Of a stretch of DNA of 64,000 nucleotides, positions 46,478 to 55,103 are shown piece by piece. The notes under the pieces are model-generated. The model saw only the letters and a list, made by a program, of their open reading frames with translations. It was not told where the DNA came from and made no database searches. The DNA comes from Xanthomonas sp. CFBP 8443 (lineage in GTDB: Bacteria > Pseudomonadota > Gammaproteobacteria > Xanthomonadales > Xanthomonadaceae). The stretch is from the NCBI RefSeq assembly GCF_025666195.1, contig NZ_CP102592.1, forward strand, positions 3,162,001 through 3,226,000, read 5' to 3'. The first letter of the stretch is position 1. Every line of letters starts with the position of its first letter. The position numbers were made by a program, and so were the translations under genes.

Positions 46478-47769
46478 TCCCCTCTCGTTCGCAGCGCCTG
46501 CCGGCACGCGGCTGGCCGCACTGGCTGCTGGGCACGCTGCTGGCCTGCTGCGCGGCGCTGGCGTTCGCGCAGGCCGGCACCGATCTGGCCGCGCCGCCGG
46601 CGCTGGCGCCCGCCACGGCGCCGGTCGCCGCTGCGCCCGACGCGGACGCCGATGCGCCGGCGCCGCGCATCGGCGTGGCCACGATGCAGCCGGGCGAGGT
46701 GTTCTTCGAACGCTTCGGCCACGACGCGATCGTGGTGGTGGACCCGCGCAGCGGCCAGGCGACCTCGTACAACTTCGGCTTCTTCGACCCCAGCGAACCG
46801 GACTTCGTCAGCCGCTTCGCCGCCGGCGACATGATGTATTACCTGGTCGCCCTGCCGCTGCAGGAGGACCTGGCGCAGTACCGCGACGCCGGCCGCGGCG
46901 TGGACATCCAGTGGCTGGACATGGAACCGGCGCAGGCGCGCGCGCTGCAGGCCGCGCTGACCTGGCGCGCGCGTCCGGAGAACGCGCGCTACCGCTACGA
47001 CTACTACACCGCCAACTGCGCCACCATGGTCCGCGACGCGCTGGACCGGGCGCTGGACGGCGCGCTGCACGCGCAGCTGTCCGGGCGTTCGCGCGGCAAC
47101 ACCTACCGCAGCGAATCGGTGCGCCTTGCCTCGCCGGCGCCGTGGATGTGGCTGGGCTTCGACCTGGGCCTGGGCCCGTTCGCGGACAAGCCGCTGTCGC
47201 GCTGGGAAGAGGCGTTCGTGCCGATGCGCCTGGCCGAGAGCCTGGGCGAAGTGCGCAACCGCGCCGGGCGCCCGCTGGTGCAGGCGCGCCAGCAGGTGTT
47301 GCCGCAGCGGCTGGCGCCGGAACCGAAGGAACGACTGCGGCACTGGTGGCCGTGGCTGCTGGCCGGGCTGCTGGTCGCCGCCGGCGTGCTCGCGCTGGCG
47401 CGGCGGCCGCGCCGGCTGGCGGCGCTTGCCCTGCCGTTCTGGCTGCTGTGCGCGCTCGGCGGCGGCGTGCTGCTGTATCTGTGGGGCTTCAGCGACCACC
47501 GCGCGGCCTGGGCCAATCGCAACCTGCTGCTGCTCGACCCGCTGTGCCTGCCGCTGCTGGCCGGCGCGGTGACGCTGCTGCGCGGGCGCCAGCCCGGGCG
47601 CTGGTTCGGCGTGCTGCTGTGGACGGTGGTCGCGCTGGCCGGCGCGGCGCTGTTGATCCACTGGCTGTCGATGCTGCAGCCGCAGTTCAACCTGCAGTGG
47701 ATCGCCCTGCTGCTGCCGGTGCATGCGGCACTGGCCTGGGCGTTCACGCGGCGCCGCTTGCAGCGCTGA
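46474..47769 (+). CDS. DUF4105 (Lnb-like) membrane-anchored envelope protein
   Basis: 431 residues from TTG 46474, which overlaps the corC stop codon (TTGA). An N-terminal signal or anchor (WLLGTLLACCAALAFAQ) is followed by a periplasmic domain with conserved VFFERFGHDAIVV (H83) and RYDYYTANCATMVRDALD (C182). The C-terminal part (residues 290-430) has about five membrane helices. H83 and C182 are arranged as in DUF4105 proteins, the family that includes the lipoprotein acyl-shuttling enzyme Lnb of Gram-positive bacteria. In E. coli the gene after corC is lnt (apolipoprotein N-acyltransferase); this gene sits in that position. Confidence 0.85.
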   Translation: MIPSRSQRLPARGWPHWLLGTLLACCAALAFAQAGTDLAAPPALAPATAPVAAAPDADADAPAPRIGVATMQPGEVFFERFGHDAIVVVDPRSGQATSYNFGFFDPSEPDFVSRFAAGDMMYYLVALPLQEDLAQYRDAGRGVDIQWLDMEPAQARALQAALTWRARPENARYRYDYYTANCATMVRDALDRALDGALHAQLSGRSRGNTYRSESVRLASPAPWMWLGFDLGLGPFADKPLSRWEEAFVPMRLAESLGEVRNRAGRPLVQARQQVLPQRLAPEPKERLRHWWPWLLAGLLVAAGVLALARRPRRLAALALPFWLLCALGGGVLLYLWGFSDHRAAWANRNLLLLDPLCLPLLAGAVTLLRGRQPGRWFGVLLWTVVALAGAALLIHWLSMLQPQFNLQWIALLLPVHAALAWAFTRRRLQR

Positions 47770-47794
47770 TCCCGCCCGCGCACGATTCCCGCCC

Positions 47795-48787
47795 ATGGCC
47801 TCTGTCCCCGAAAACCCCGCCTGCGTCATCAACTGCGTGCACTACGACGGCCACGGCCGCCGCCACGACATCGCCCTGGAGCGGATCAGCGACGTGCTGG
47901 CCGAAGACGACGGCTTCGTCTGGGTCGGCATGTACGAGCCCGGCGACGACGTGCTGCAGAAGCTGCAGGAAGAATTCCAGCTGCACGACCTGGCGATCGA
48001 AGACACGCGCATGGCGCACCAGCGGCCCAAGGTCGAGGCCTACGGCAATTCGTTGTTTCTGGCGGTGCACACCGCGCAGGTGATCGACGAGCGCATCGTC
48101 TACGGCGAGACCCACGCCTTCCTCGGCGCGCGCTTCCTGCTGACCGTGCGCCACGGCGCCTCGCTGCCGTACGCGCCGGTGCGCGAGCGGCTGGAACGCG
48201 AGAAGGCGCTGATGCAGCTCGGGCCGTCCTACGCGCTGTACGCGGTGCTGGACTACATCGTCGACAACTACCAGCCGATCCTGGACGAATTCCGGCAGAG
48301 CCTGGAGCGCCTGGAGAAGGACATCTTCGCCGAGGCCTACCGGCGCGACACCGCGATCCGCCTGTACGAACTCAAGCGCGAGCTCAACCAGATGCGTCTG
48401 GGCGTGGCGCCGCTGCAGGACGTGCTCTCGCACCTCAAGCGCAATCCCGGGCCGCTGATTCCCGACGAAGTGCGGCTGTACCTGCGCGACGTGCTAGACC
48501 ACGCGGTGCGCACCAACGAGGCCATCGACACCTTGCGCGAGATGCTCGGCACCGCGCTGAGCGTGAACCTGTCGCTGGTGACCCTGGCCCAGGGCGAGAC
48601 GGTCAAGCGCCTCGGCGCCTGGGCCGCCCTGCTCGCCGCCCCGACCCTGATCACCAGCTGGTACGGCATGAATTTCAAGCTGATGCCGGAACTGGAATGG
48701 CCCTGGGCCTACCCGCTGATGATCGGCGGCGTGGCCGTGGTCTGCGTGGGAATGTATCTGGCGTTCAAGCGGGCGCGGTGGCTGTGA
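47795..48787 (+). CDS. corA: CorA family magnesium/cobalt channel
   Basis: 330 residues. A large cytoplasmic alpha/beta N-terminal domain, a long stalk helix (ERLEREKALMQ... DILSHLKRN region) and two C-terminal membrane helices with the selectivity motif YGMNF at the end of the first. CorA pentamers conduct Mg2+ and Co2+. Its position near corC suggests shared divalent-cation physiology. The stop codon lies inside the left arm of the 38-bp inverted repeat at 48786-48933. Confidence 0.95.
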   Translation: MASVPENPACVINCVHYDGHGRRHDIALERISDVLAEDDGFVWVGMYEPGDDVLQKLQEEFQLHDLAIEDTRMAHQRPKVEAYGNSLFLAVHTAQVIDERIVYGETHAFLGARFLLTVRHGASLPYAPVRERLEREKALMQLGPSYALYAVLDYIVDNYQPILDEFRQSLERLEKDIFAEAYRRDTAIRLYELKRELNQMRLGVAPLQDVLSHLKRNPGPLIPDEVRLYLRDVLDHAVRTNEAIDTLREMLGTALSVNLSLVTLAQGETVKRLGAWAALLAAPTLITSWYGMNFKLMPELEWPWAYPLMIGGVAVVCVGMYLAFKRARWL

Positions 48788-48933
48788 GGCCGGGACCGGG
48801 GACCGGGGACCGGGGACCCGGAAAAGCGGGATTTGCGATGGCTGAAACTCTGCGCGTAACGCGGTAGCCACCTGCTTTTGCCTTTGCTTTTGCCGTTCCG
48901 GGTCCCAGGTCCCCGGTCCCCGGTCCCGGCCTC
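48786..48933. repeat. 38-bp inverted repeat built of GGGGACC units
   Basis: Arms 48786-48823 and 48896-48933 are complementary at 37 of 38 positions, with 72 bases between. Each arm contains three tandem copies of an 8-base unit GGACCGGG. The element fills the gap between the convergent corA and dehydrogenase genes and overlaps both stop codons, so it could act as a shared terminator-like structure. Confidence 0.85.
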
Positions 48934-50296
48934 ACCCCACATACACCGACTTGATATTCATGAACTCATGGATCCCGTGCTCGGCCAGTTCGCGGCCGAA
49001 GCCGGAGCGCTTGATGCCGCCGAACGGCAGGCGCACGTCGCTCTTGACGATGGCGTTGACGAAGGCGGCGCCGCACTGCAGCTGACGGGCGACGCGTTCG
49101 CCGCGATCGCGGTCGGCGCTCCACACGCTGCCGCCCAGGCCGAAGCTGGTGTCGTTGGCCACGCGCACCGCCTCTTCTTCGTCGGCCACGCGCAGGATCG
49201 CGGCGACCGGGCCGAACAGTTCCTCGTCGTAGGCGGGCATGCCCGGCGCGACGTTGTCCAGGATCGTGGCCGGGTAGCCGGCGTGGGTGCTGGTATCCGG
49301 CGCGCCGCCGAGCAGCGCCGTGGCGCCCTTGGCGAGGCTGGCCTGCACCTGCTTGTGCAGTTCGTCGCGCAGGTCCTGCCGCGCCAGCGGCGCCAGCGTG
49401 GTCGCCTCGTCCTGTGGATCGCCGAGCCGGCGCTCGGCGGCGGCGGCGACGAAACGGCGCACGAATTCGTCGGCGATGGCGTCCACCACTACGAAGCGCT
49501 TGGCCGCGATGCAGGTCTGCCCGGCATTGTCGAAGCGCGACTTCACCGCCGCGGCCACGGTCGTGTCCAGGTCGGCGTCGTCCAGCACCACGAAGGCATC
49601 GCTGCCGCCGAGTTCCATCACGCACTTCTTCAGCTGCCCGCCGGCGTTGGCGGCGATCGAGCGGCCGGCGCGCTCGCTGCCGGTCAGCGTCACCGCGGCG
49701 ATGCGCGGGTCGCGCAGCACCTCGGCGGCCTGGTCGTTGTCGATGTGCAGCACGTCGAACACGCCGGCCGGCACGCCGGCGGCGGCCAGCGCCGCCTGGA
49801 TCGCATCGGCGCAGCGCGGCACGTTGCTGGCGTGCTTGAGCAACGCCACGTTGCCGGCCATCAGCGCCGGCGCCAGGAAGCGGAATACCTGCCAGATCGG
49901 GAAATTCCACGGCATCACCGCCAGCACGCAGCCCAGCGGCTCGTAGCGCACGTAGCTGCGCTGCGCATCGGTGGCCACCTGCACGTCGCGCAGGTAGTCC
50001 GCGGCATGTTCGGCATAGTAATCGCAGGCGTCGGCGCACTTGTCGATCTCGGCCAGCGCTTCCTTGCGCAGCTTGCCCATCTCCGCGGTCATCAGCCGCT
50101 GGATCTCCTCGCGGCGTGCGCGCAGCTGCGCACCGACTTTCTGCAGCAGCGCGCCGCGCTGTTGCAGCGGCGTCGCCGCCCATGCCGGGAACGCCTGCGC
50201 GGCCAAGGCCAGGCGCTGCTCGACGGCGGCGGCGTCCATCAGTTCGAGGGAATAGTCGACCTTGCCGGTGGCGGGATTGACGGTGTCGTGAGGCAT
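48932..50296 (-). CDS. NAD(P)-dependent succinate-semialdehyde dehydrogenase
   Basis: 454 residues, aldehyde dehydrogenase superfamily, short Sad/GabD-like form. General base E228 (CVMELGGSDAFVV), nucleophile C262 (NAGQTCIAAKRF), and cofactor-binding LAVMPWNFPIWQ and GNVALLKHASN are visible. It oxidises succinate semialdehyde, the product of GABA transamination, to succinate. As the last gene of the polyamine locus it would complete putrescine degradation into the TCA cycle. The exact aldehyde preference cannot be proven by eye. Confidence 0.88.
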   Translation of the reverse strand: MPHDTVNPATGKVDYSLELMDAAAVEQRLALAAQAFPAWAATPLQQRGALLQKVGAQLRARREEIQRLMTAEMGKLRKEALAEIDKCADACDYYAEHAADYLRDVQVATDAQRSYVRYEPLGCVLAVMPWNFPIWQVFRFLAPALMAGNVALLKHASNVPRCADAIQAALAAAGVPAGVFDVLHIDNDQAAEVLRDPRIAAVTLTGSERAGRSIAANAGGQLKKCVMELGGSDAFVVLDDADLDTTVAAAVKSRFDNAGQTCIAAKRFVVVDAIADEFVRRFVAAAAERRLGDPQDEATTLAPLARQDLRDELHKQVQASLAKGATALLGGAPDTSTHAGYPATILDNVAPGMPAYDEELFGPVAAILRVADEEEAVRVANDTSFGLGGSVWSADRDRGERVARQLQCGAAFVNAIVKSDVRLPFGGIKRSGFGRELAEHGIHEFMNIKSVYVG

Positions 50297-50414
50297 CGCG
50301 ACGGACTCCTGGAAATAGTGCGCTCAGCCTAGCGCCGCGAAGGTTGCGGTGGCGTGGCGATGGCGCGGTCGCGGTGGACCACAGCGTTCCGCGGCGGCCA
50401 GAGGCGGCGGCCTT

Positions 50415-50499
50415 TGTAGGAGCGGCTTCAGCCGCGACAGGACTTTCCCGCAGCCGGCTTCGTTCCGGCGCTCATGTCGCGGCTGAAGCCGCTCCTACA
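50415..50499. repeat. REP-type palindrome pair, 25-bp perfect arms
   Basis: Bases 50415-50439 and 50475-50499 are perfect reverse complements, separated by 35 bases. The core TAGGAGCGGCTTCAGCCGC is itself partly palindromic. A diverged copy is at 27990-28012. It resembles the REP/BIME elements that RAYT transposases mobilise in Xanthomonas, Stenotrophomonas and Pseudomonas. It lies between potI and the dehydrogenase gene, where it could stabilise or end the transport mRNA. Confidence 0.85.
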
Positions 50500-50516
50500 G
50501 AAAAGCGCGGATTCCG

Positions 50517-51371
50517 CTACCCGCCCTGCTGCAACGCCAGTTGGATGTCGCGCTGGCGGCGCTTCTCGCTGCGCGCCATCAGCCACCAGCCAACGAACGC
50601 GGCGAGCGACACCGCCAGCACCATCAGCGTGGCCAATGCGTTGATCTTCGGCTTCAGCCCCATCCGCACCGAGGAGAACACGGTCATCGGCAGCGTGGTC
50701 GAATTGGGGCCGGCGACGAAATTGGCGATCACCACGTCGTCCAGCGACAGGGTGAACGCCAGCAGCCAGCCGGACACCAGCGCCGGCGCGATGATCGGCA
50801 AGGTGATCAGGAAGAACACCTTGAGCCGGTTCGCGCCCAGGTCCATCGCCGCCTCTTCCAGCGAGCGGTCCAGTTCCTGCAGGCGCGAGGACACCACCAC
50901 GGTGACGAAGGACAGGGTGAAGGTGACGTGCGCGGCCCAGATCGCGGTCACGCCCTTGGGCGGGATGCCGATCAGCCCGCCCATCGACACCAGCATCATC
51001 ATGATCGACAGGCCGATGATCACCTCCGGCATCACCAGCGGCGCGGTCACCAGCGCGCCGAACAGGCTCTTGCTGGGGAAGCGGCGGAAGCGGGTCATCA
51101 CCATCGCCGCCAGCGTGCCGATCACCATCGCCGCGGTGGCGGTCCAGAACGCGACCTTCAGGCTGATCCACGCCGCCTGCAGGATCTGCCGGTCGCGCAG
51201 CAGTTCACCGTACCACTTGGTCGAGAACCCGGCCCACACCGTGGCCAGCTTGGAGGAATTGAACGAATACACCATCAACAGCAGGATCGGCAGGTACAGG
51301 AAGGCGAAGCCGCCGGTCAGCACCGTCCAGCGCAGCACCCGCCCGCCGCGCAGCGCGCCCGCGCCGCTCAC
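50517..51371 (-). CDS. potI: polyamine ABC transporter permease (PotI/SpuH-type)
   Basis: 284 residues from a GTG that overlaps the potH stop codon (GTGA). Six membrane helices, and the permease EAA loop appears as LEEAAMDLGANRLKVFFLITLPIIAPAL, which docks to the ATPase. The order SLDDVVIANFVAGPNSTTLPMTVFSSVR is typical of PotC/PotI. It forms the inner-membrane channel together with PotH. Confidence 0.94.
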   Translation of the reverse strand: MSGAGALRGGRVLRWTVLTGGFAFLYLPILLLMVYSFNSSKLATVWAGFSTKWYGELLRDRQILQAAWISLKVAFWTATAAMVIGTLAAMVMTRFRRFPSKSLFGALVTAPLVMPEVIIGLSIMMMLVSMGGLIGIPPKGVTAIWAAHVTFTLSFVTVVVSSRLQELDRSLEEAAMDLGANRLKVFFLITLPIIAPALVSGWLLAFTLSLDDVVIANFVAGPNSTTLPMTVFSSVRMGLKPKINALATLMVLAVSLAAFVGWWLMARSEKRRQRDIQLALQQGG

Positions 51372-52333
51372 GCCTGACCGCCTTCGAGCTGGCGCTGCTG
51401 GTAGCGGTTGAAGATCAGGATCGGCACCATCAGCAGCGCCAGCATCGCGATCGCCACCGCCGAGGCCGCCGGCCAGTCGCGGTTGTTGAAGAACTCGCCC
51501 CACAGCACCCGGCCGATCATCAGCGTGTCCGGGCCGCCGAGCATTTCCGGGATCACGAACTCGCCCACCGCCGGAATCATCACCAGCATGCAGCCGGCGA
51601 CGATGCCCGGGCGCGACATCGGCAGGGTGATGGTCAAGAACGCCTTCCACGGCCGCGCGCCCAGGTCGTAGGCGGCTTCCAGCAGGCGGTGGTCCTGCTT
51701 GACCAGCGTGGCGTACAGCGGCAACACCATGAACGGCAGATAGCAGTAGACGATGCCGATGTAGGCGGCGATAGGCGTGTACAGGATCCGCAGCGGCTGC
51801 TCGATCAGCCCCAGCGCCAGCAGCGTGCGGTTGAGCACCCCGTTGCTGTCGAGGATGCCGATCCAGGCATAGACGCGGATCAGGAACGAAGTCCACGACG
51901 GCAGCACCACCAGCATCATCGCGATGTTGCGCGACGCCGGCGACATGCGCGCGATCACGTAGGCCATCGGATAGCCGATCAGCAGGGTCAACAAGGTCGA
52001 GATCCCGGCGATCTTGATCGAGCCCCAGTAGGCGGCGATGTATTGGCTGTCGCGAAACAGCGCCAGGTAGTTCTGCAGGGTGAACTTCAGCGTCAGCACG
52101 CCGTCGCTGTAGTCCAGCAGCGCACTGTACGGCGGGCTGCTGATCGCCTGCTCGGCGAAGGAGATGCGCAACACGATCAGGAACGGGATCGCGAAGAACA
52201 GCAGCAGCCACAGGTACGGCGCGGCGATCACCGCCCAGCGCGCGCCGGGCAGGCGCCGCAGGCGCTGCAGCAGCGTGCGCCGCGGCGGCATGGGGGGCGC
52301 GGCAGGCGCGGCCGAGGCGGCGGGCGCGCTCAT
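51368..52333 (-). CDS. potH: polyamine ABC transporter permease (PotH/SpuG-type)
   Basis: 321 residues with six membrane helices after a short Pro/Ala-rich tail. The EAA loop is LLEAAYDLGARPWKAFLTITLPMSRPGI; PAVGEFVIPEMLGGPDTLMIG is the conserved PotB/PotH motif. The ATG at 52331-52333 overlaps the potG stop codon, so potG-potH-potI are coupled. Confidence 0.94.
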   Translation of the reverse strand: MSAPAASAAPAAPPMPPRRTLLQRLRRLPGARWAVIAAPYLWLLLFFAIPFLIVLRISFAEQAISSPPYSALLDYSDGVLTLKFTLQNYLALFRDSQYIAAYWGSIKIAGISTLLTLLIGYPMAYVIARMSPASRNIAMMLVVLPSWTSFLIRVYAWIGILDSNGVLNRTLLALGLIEQPLRILYTPIAAYIGIVYCYLPFMVLPLYATLVKQDHRLLEAAYDLGARPWKAFLTITLPMSRPGIVAGCMLVMIPAVGEFVIPEMLGGPDTLMIGRVLWGEFFNNRDWPAASAVAIAMLALLMVPILIFNRYQQRQLEGGQA

Positions 52334-53490
52334 GCGGTCAGCACCACGCCGTCGTTGTCGCCCCACCACACCCATACCGCATCGCCCCAGGTCAGGTTGT
52401 CGCTGGCCCAGCGCTGCTGGTTGGTGAAGTTGGCCATCAGCTTGAAGCCGCTGGGCAGGCGCACGTGGTAGACCGAATGGCTGCCGAAGTAGGCGATGTC
52501 CTCGATCGTGCCCTGCGCCTTGTTGTGCGCCTGCGCCGGCGCCTGCTTGCCGATGCCCAGCTTCTCCGGGCGCACCGCGAACGACACCGGCTGGCCGGTG
52601 ATGCCGGTGATGCCGTGGCCGACGTAGATGCTGTCGGCAAACGCGCCGGTGCGCAGGGTCACGTACTCCGGCAGGTCCTCGTCGATGACCGCGTCGATCA
52701 GGTTCACCGAGCCGATGAACTCGGCGGCGAAGCGGTTGGCCGGCTGCTCGTAGATCTCGTCGGGGGTGCCGACCTGCTGGATCCAGCCGGCGTCCATCAG
52801 CGCGATGCGGGTGGCCATGGTCATCGCCTCCTCCTGGTCGTGGGTAACCATCACGCAGGTCACCCCGGAGGTTTCGATGATGTTGACCAGTTCCAGCTGC
52901 ATCTGCGAGCGCAGCTTCTTGTCCAGCGCGCCCATCGGCTCGTCCAGCAGCAGCAGCTTGGGCCCCTTGGCCAGCGAGCGCGCCAGCGCCACGCGCTGCT
53001 GCTGGCCGCCGGAGAGCTGGTGCGGCTTGCGCTTGCCGAGCTTGTCCAGCCGCACCAGCTCCAGCATCTCGCCCACGCGCTTGGCGATGGCCGCGCGCGA
53101 CAGTCCGTCCTGCTTCAGCCCGAAGGCGATGTTCTGCTCCACCGTCATGTGCGGGAACAGCGCATAGGACTGGAACATCATGTTGAGCGGGCGCTCGTAC
53201 GGCGGCAGATCGTCCAGCGGCTGGCCGTCGAGCACGATGCGGCCGCGGCTGGGCTGTTCGAACCCGCCCAGGCAGCGCAGCAGCGTGGACTTGCCGCTGC
53301 CGGAGCCGCCGAGCAGCGCGAAGATCTCGCCCTTGCGGATATCCAGGTCGACGTCGTCGAGCGCGACGAAGCCGTCGAACTCCTTACGCAGGCCGGCGAT
53401 GGACAGGTAACCGCTGCCCTTGGCCGGTGGCGCCGCGGCGGCCGGAATCGCAGCCGGCGGAAGATCGGAGTTCGCTTCGCTCAACGCCAT
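52330..53490 (-). CDS. potG: polyamine ABC transporter ATPase (PotG/SpuF-type)
   Basis: 386 residues. Walker A GGSGSGKS at residues 61-68, Q loop MMFQSYALFPHMTV, signature LSGGQQQRVALARSL, Walker B LLLLDEPMGALD and H loop VMVTHDQEEAMTMA. A C-terminal TOBE-type domain follows (RPEKLGIG...). Strong ribosome site GGGGAG before the ATG at 53488-53490. First gene of potG-potH-potI; the two candidate binding proteins are encoded 5 kb upstream beyond an efflux operon. Confidence 0.95.
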   Translation of the reverse strand: MALSEANSDLPPAAIPAAAAPPAKGSGYLSIAGLRKEFDGFVALDDVDLDIRKGEIFALLGGSGSGKSTLLRCLGGFEQPSRGRIVLDGQPLDDLPPYERPLNMMFQSYALFPHMTVEQNIAFGLKQDGLSRAAIAKRVGEMLELVRLDKLGKRKPHQLSGGQQQRVALARSLAKGPKLLLLDEPMGALDKKLRSQMQLELVNIIETSGVTCVMVTHDQEEAMTMATRIALMDAGWIQQVGTPDEIYEQPANRFAAEFIGSVNLIDAVIDEDLPEYVTLRTGAFADSIYVGHGITGITGQPVSFAVRPEKLGIGKQAPAQAHNKAQGTIEDIAYFGSHSVYHVRLPSGFKLMANFTNQQRWASDNLTWGDAVWVWWGDNDGVVLTA

Positions 53491-53608
53491 CTGTTGCTCC
53501 CCGTGGAAGACACCGCCGCGCAGGTTCGCCGATGCCGCCGGACACCGCGTGGCCGATCCCAGTGTAGCCGCGGCCGCCGCATCGGCGATACGCGGCGCAG
53601 GCGTTTTT

Positions 53609-55096
53609 CTACTGCGTCGGCGGCGCTGGTGGCGGCGCCCAACCCAGGCCCAGGCTCTTCTGCAGTGCCACGTAGCGCAGCAGCACCTGGGTCCGCGCCT
53701 GCACCGCGCTGTCCTGCGCCGAGGCCTGCTGGCGCTGCACGTCCAGCGCATCGATCAGCGACGAGGCGCCGGCCGCATAGCGCTGCTGCAGCAGCGCCGC
53801 GGAACGGTCCGCCGAGGCTTCGGCCTTGGCCGCGGCCAGCGCCTGCTGGCGCGCGGCGCCGAACCGCGCCAGCGCGCTGTTGGCGTCCTGCAGCGCGGCC
53901 AGCACGGTGCCTTCGTAGGCGGCCAGGCGCGCGTCGTTGCCGGCGCGGGCCTGTTCGACCTTGGCCCGGGTCGCGCCGAAATCGAAGATCGACCAGCGCA
54001 GGAACGGCGCCACCACGCTGTTGATCGCGTCGCTGCCGAGATCGCCCGGCGAGGTCGCGGCCATGCCGATGTTGCCGAGCAGGGTGACCTGCGGGAAGTA
54101 CGCGCTCAGCGCCTGCCCGATCTGCGCCGACGAGGACGCCAGCTGGCGCTCGGCGCGGCGCACGTCCGGGCGGCGGCGGATCAGCGAACCGGCATCGTCC
54201 ACCGGCACCACCGCCGGCAGCGTCGGCAGCGGCCGGTCCGCGGCCAGGGCGGCGTCGAGCGCCCCCGGTTCGCGGCCGATCATCAGCGCCAGCTGGTCCA
54301 GCGCTTCCTTCGCCTGCGCCTGCAGGTCCGGCAGCACCGCTTCCTGCTGCTGCAGCTGCGCCTGCGCGCGCTCCACCTGCAGGTCGGCATCGGCGCCGCG
54401 TTCGCGGCGCTGCCGGGTCAACTGCACGGTCTGCCGCGCCGCTTCTAGGTTGCGCTGGGCGATGGCGATGCGCTCGCGGGTCGCGCGATAGCCCAGGTAA
54501 GCCTGGCCCACTTCGGCGGCCAGCTGCACCTGAGTGTCGGCCAGCTCAGCCTCGTCGGCCTGCGCGTCGGCCAGCGCGCCTTCGCTGGCGCGGCGGCGGC
54601 GGCCGAAGAAATCCAGTTCCCAACTGGCGTCGAAGCCGACGCTGTACAACTCCGCGCGCGGGTCGATCGCCAGTTGCTGGCCGCTGCCGGCGGCGATCGA
54701 TCCCAGACCGTCGGCCAGCGCATCCGGCGCCCTGGCGTTGAGATAGGCGGCGTTGGCGCCGACGCTGGGCAGCTGTTCGGCATGGCGTTGCCGCACCAGC
54801 GCGCGCGAGGCGCGCAGCTTGGCCTGCGCCGCGCGCAGGTTCGGGCTGTTCTGCAATGCCTGCTCGACGAGCAGGTTCAACTGCGGATCCTGCAGCGTCT
54901 CCCACCAGCGCTGCGGCGGCGGCGCGGGCACCACGCCGGCGGCCGCGGCGACCGCGTCGGCGCGATGCAGCTGCGGCTGCGCCTGCGCCGCCGCGGCCAC
55001 CGGCGGCGGCTTCACGTAGTCCGGGCCGAGCATGCACGCCGACAACAGCAGCGGCAACGCGGCAGGGACGAGAACACGGGGAAAGCGCTGGGCCAT
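53609..55096 (-). CDS. outer-membrane efflux lipoprotein (OprM/NodT family)
   Basis: 495 residues. Lipobox LLLSACMLGPDYVKPP near residue 21, followed by the two repeated coiled-coil outer-membrane-factor halves (LVEQALQNSPNLRAAQAKLRASRALVRQ; DARLAAYEGTVLAALQDANSALARF). It is the outer-membrane duct of the tripartite pump encoded by the two preceding genes; it begins 7 bases after the EmrB-like stop codon. Confidence 0.93.
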   Translation of the reverse strand: MAQRFPRVLVPAALPLLLSACMLGPDYVKPPPVAAAAQAQPQLHRADAVAAAAGVVPAPPPQRWWETLQDPQLNLLVEQALQNSPNLRAAQAKLRASRALVRQRHAEQLPSVGANAAYLNARAPDALADGLGSIAAGSGQQLAIDPRAELYSVGFDASWELDFFGRRRRASEGALADAQADEAELADTQVQLAAEVGQAYLGYRATRERIAIAQRNLEAARQTVQLTRQRRERGADADLQVERAQAQLQQQEAVLPDLQAQAKEALDQLALMIGREPGALDAALAADRPLPTLPAVVPVDDAGSLIRRRPDVRRAERQLASSSAQIGQALSAYFPQVTLLGNIGMAATSPGDLGSDAINSVVAPFLRWSIFDFGATRAKVEQARAGNDARLAAYEGTVLAALQDANSALARFGAARQQALAAAKAEASADRSAALLQQRYAAGASSLIDALDVQRQQASAQDSAVQARTQVLLRYVALQKSLGLGWAPPPAPPTQ

Positions 55097-55103
55097 GGAA
55101 TCC

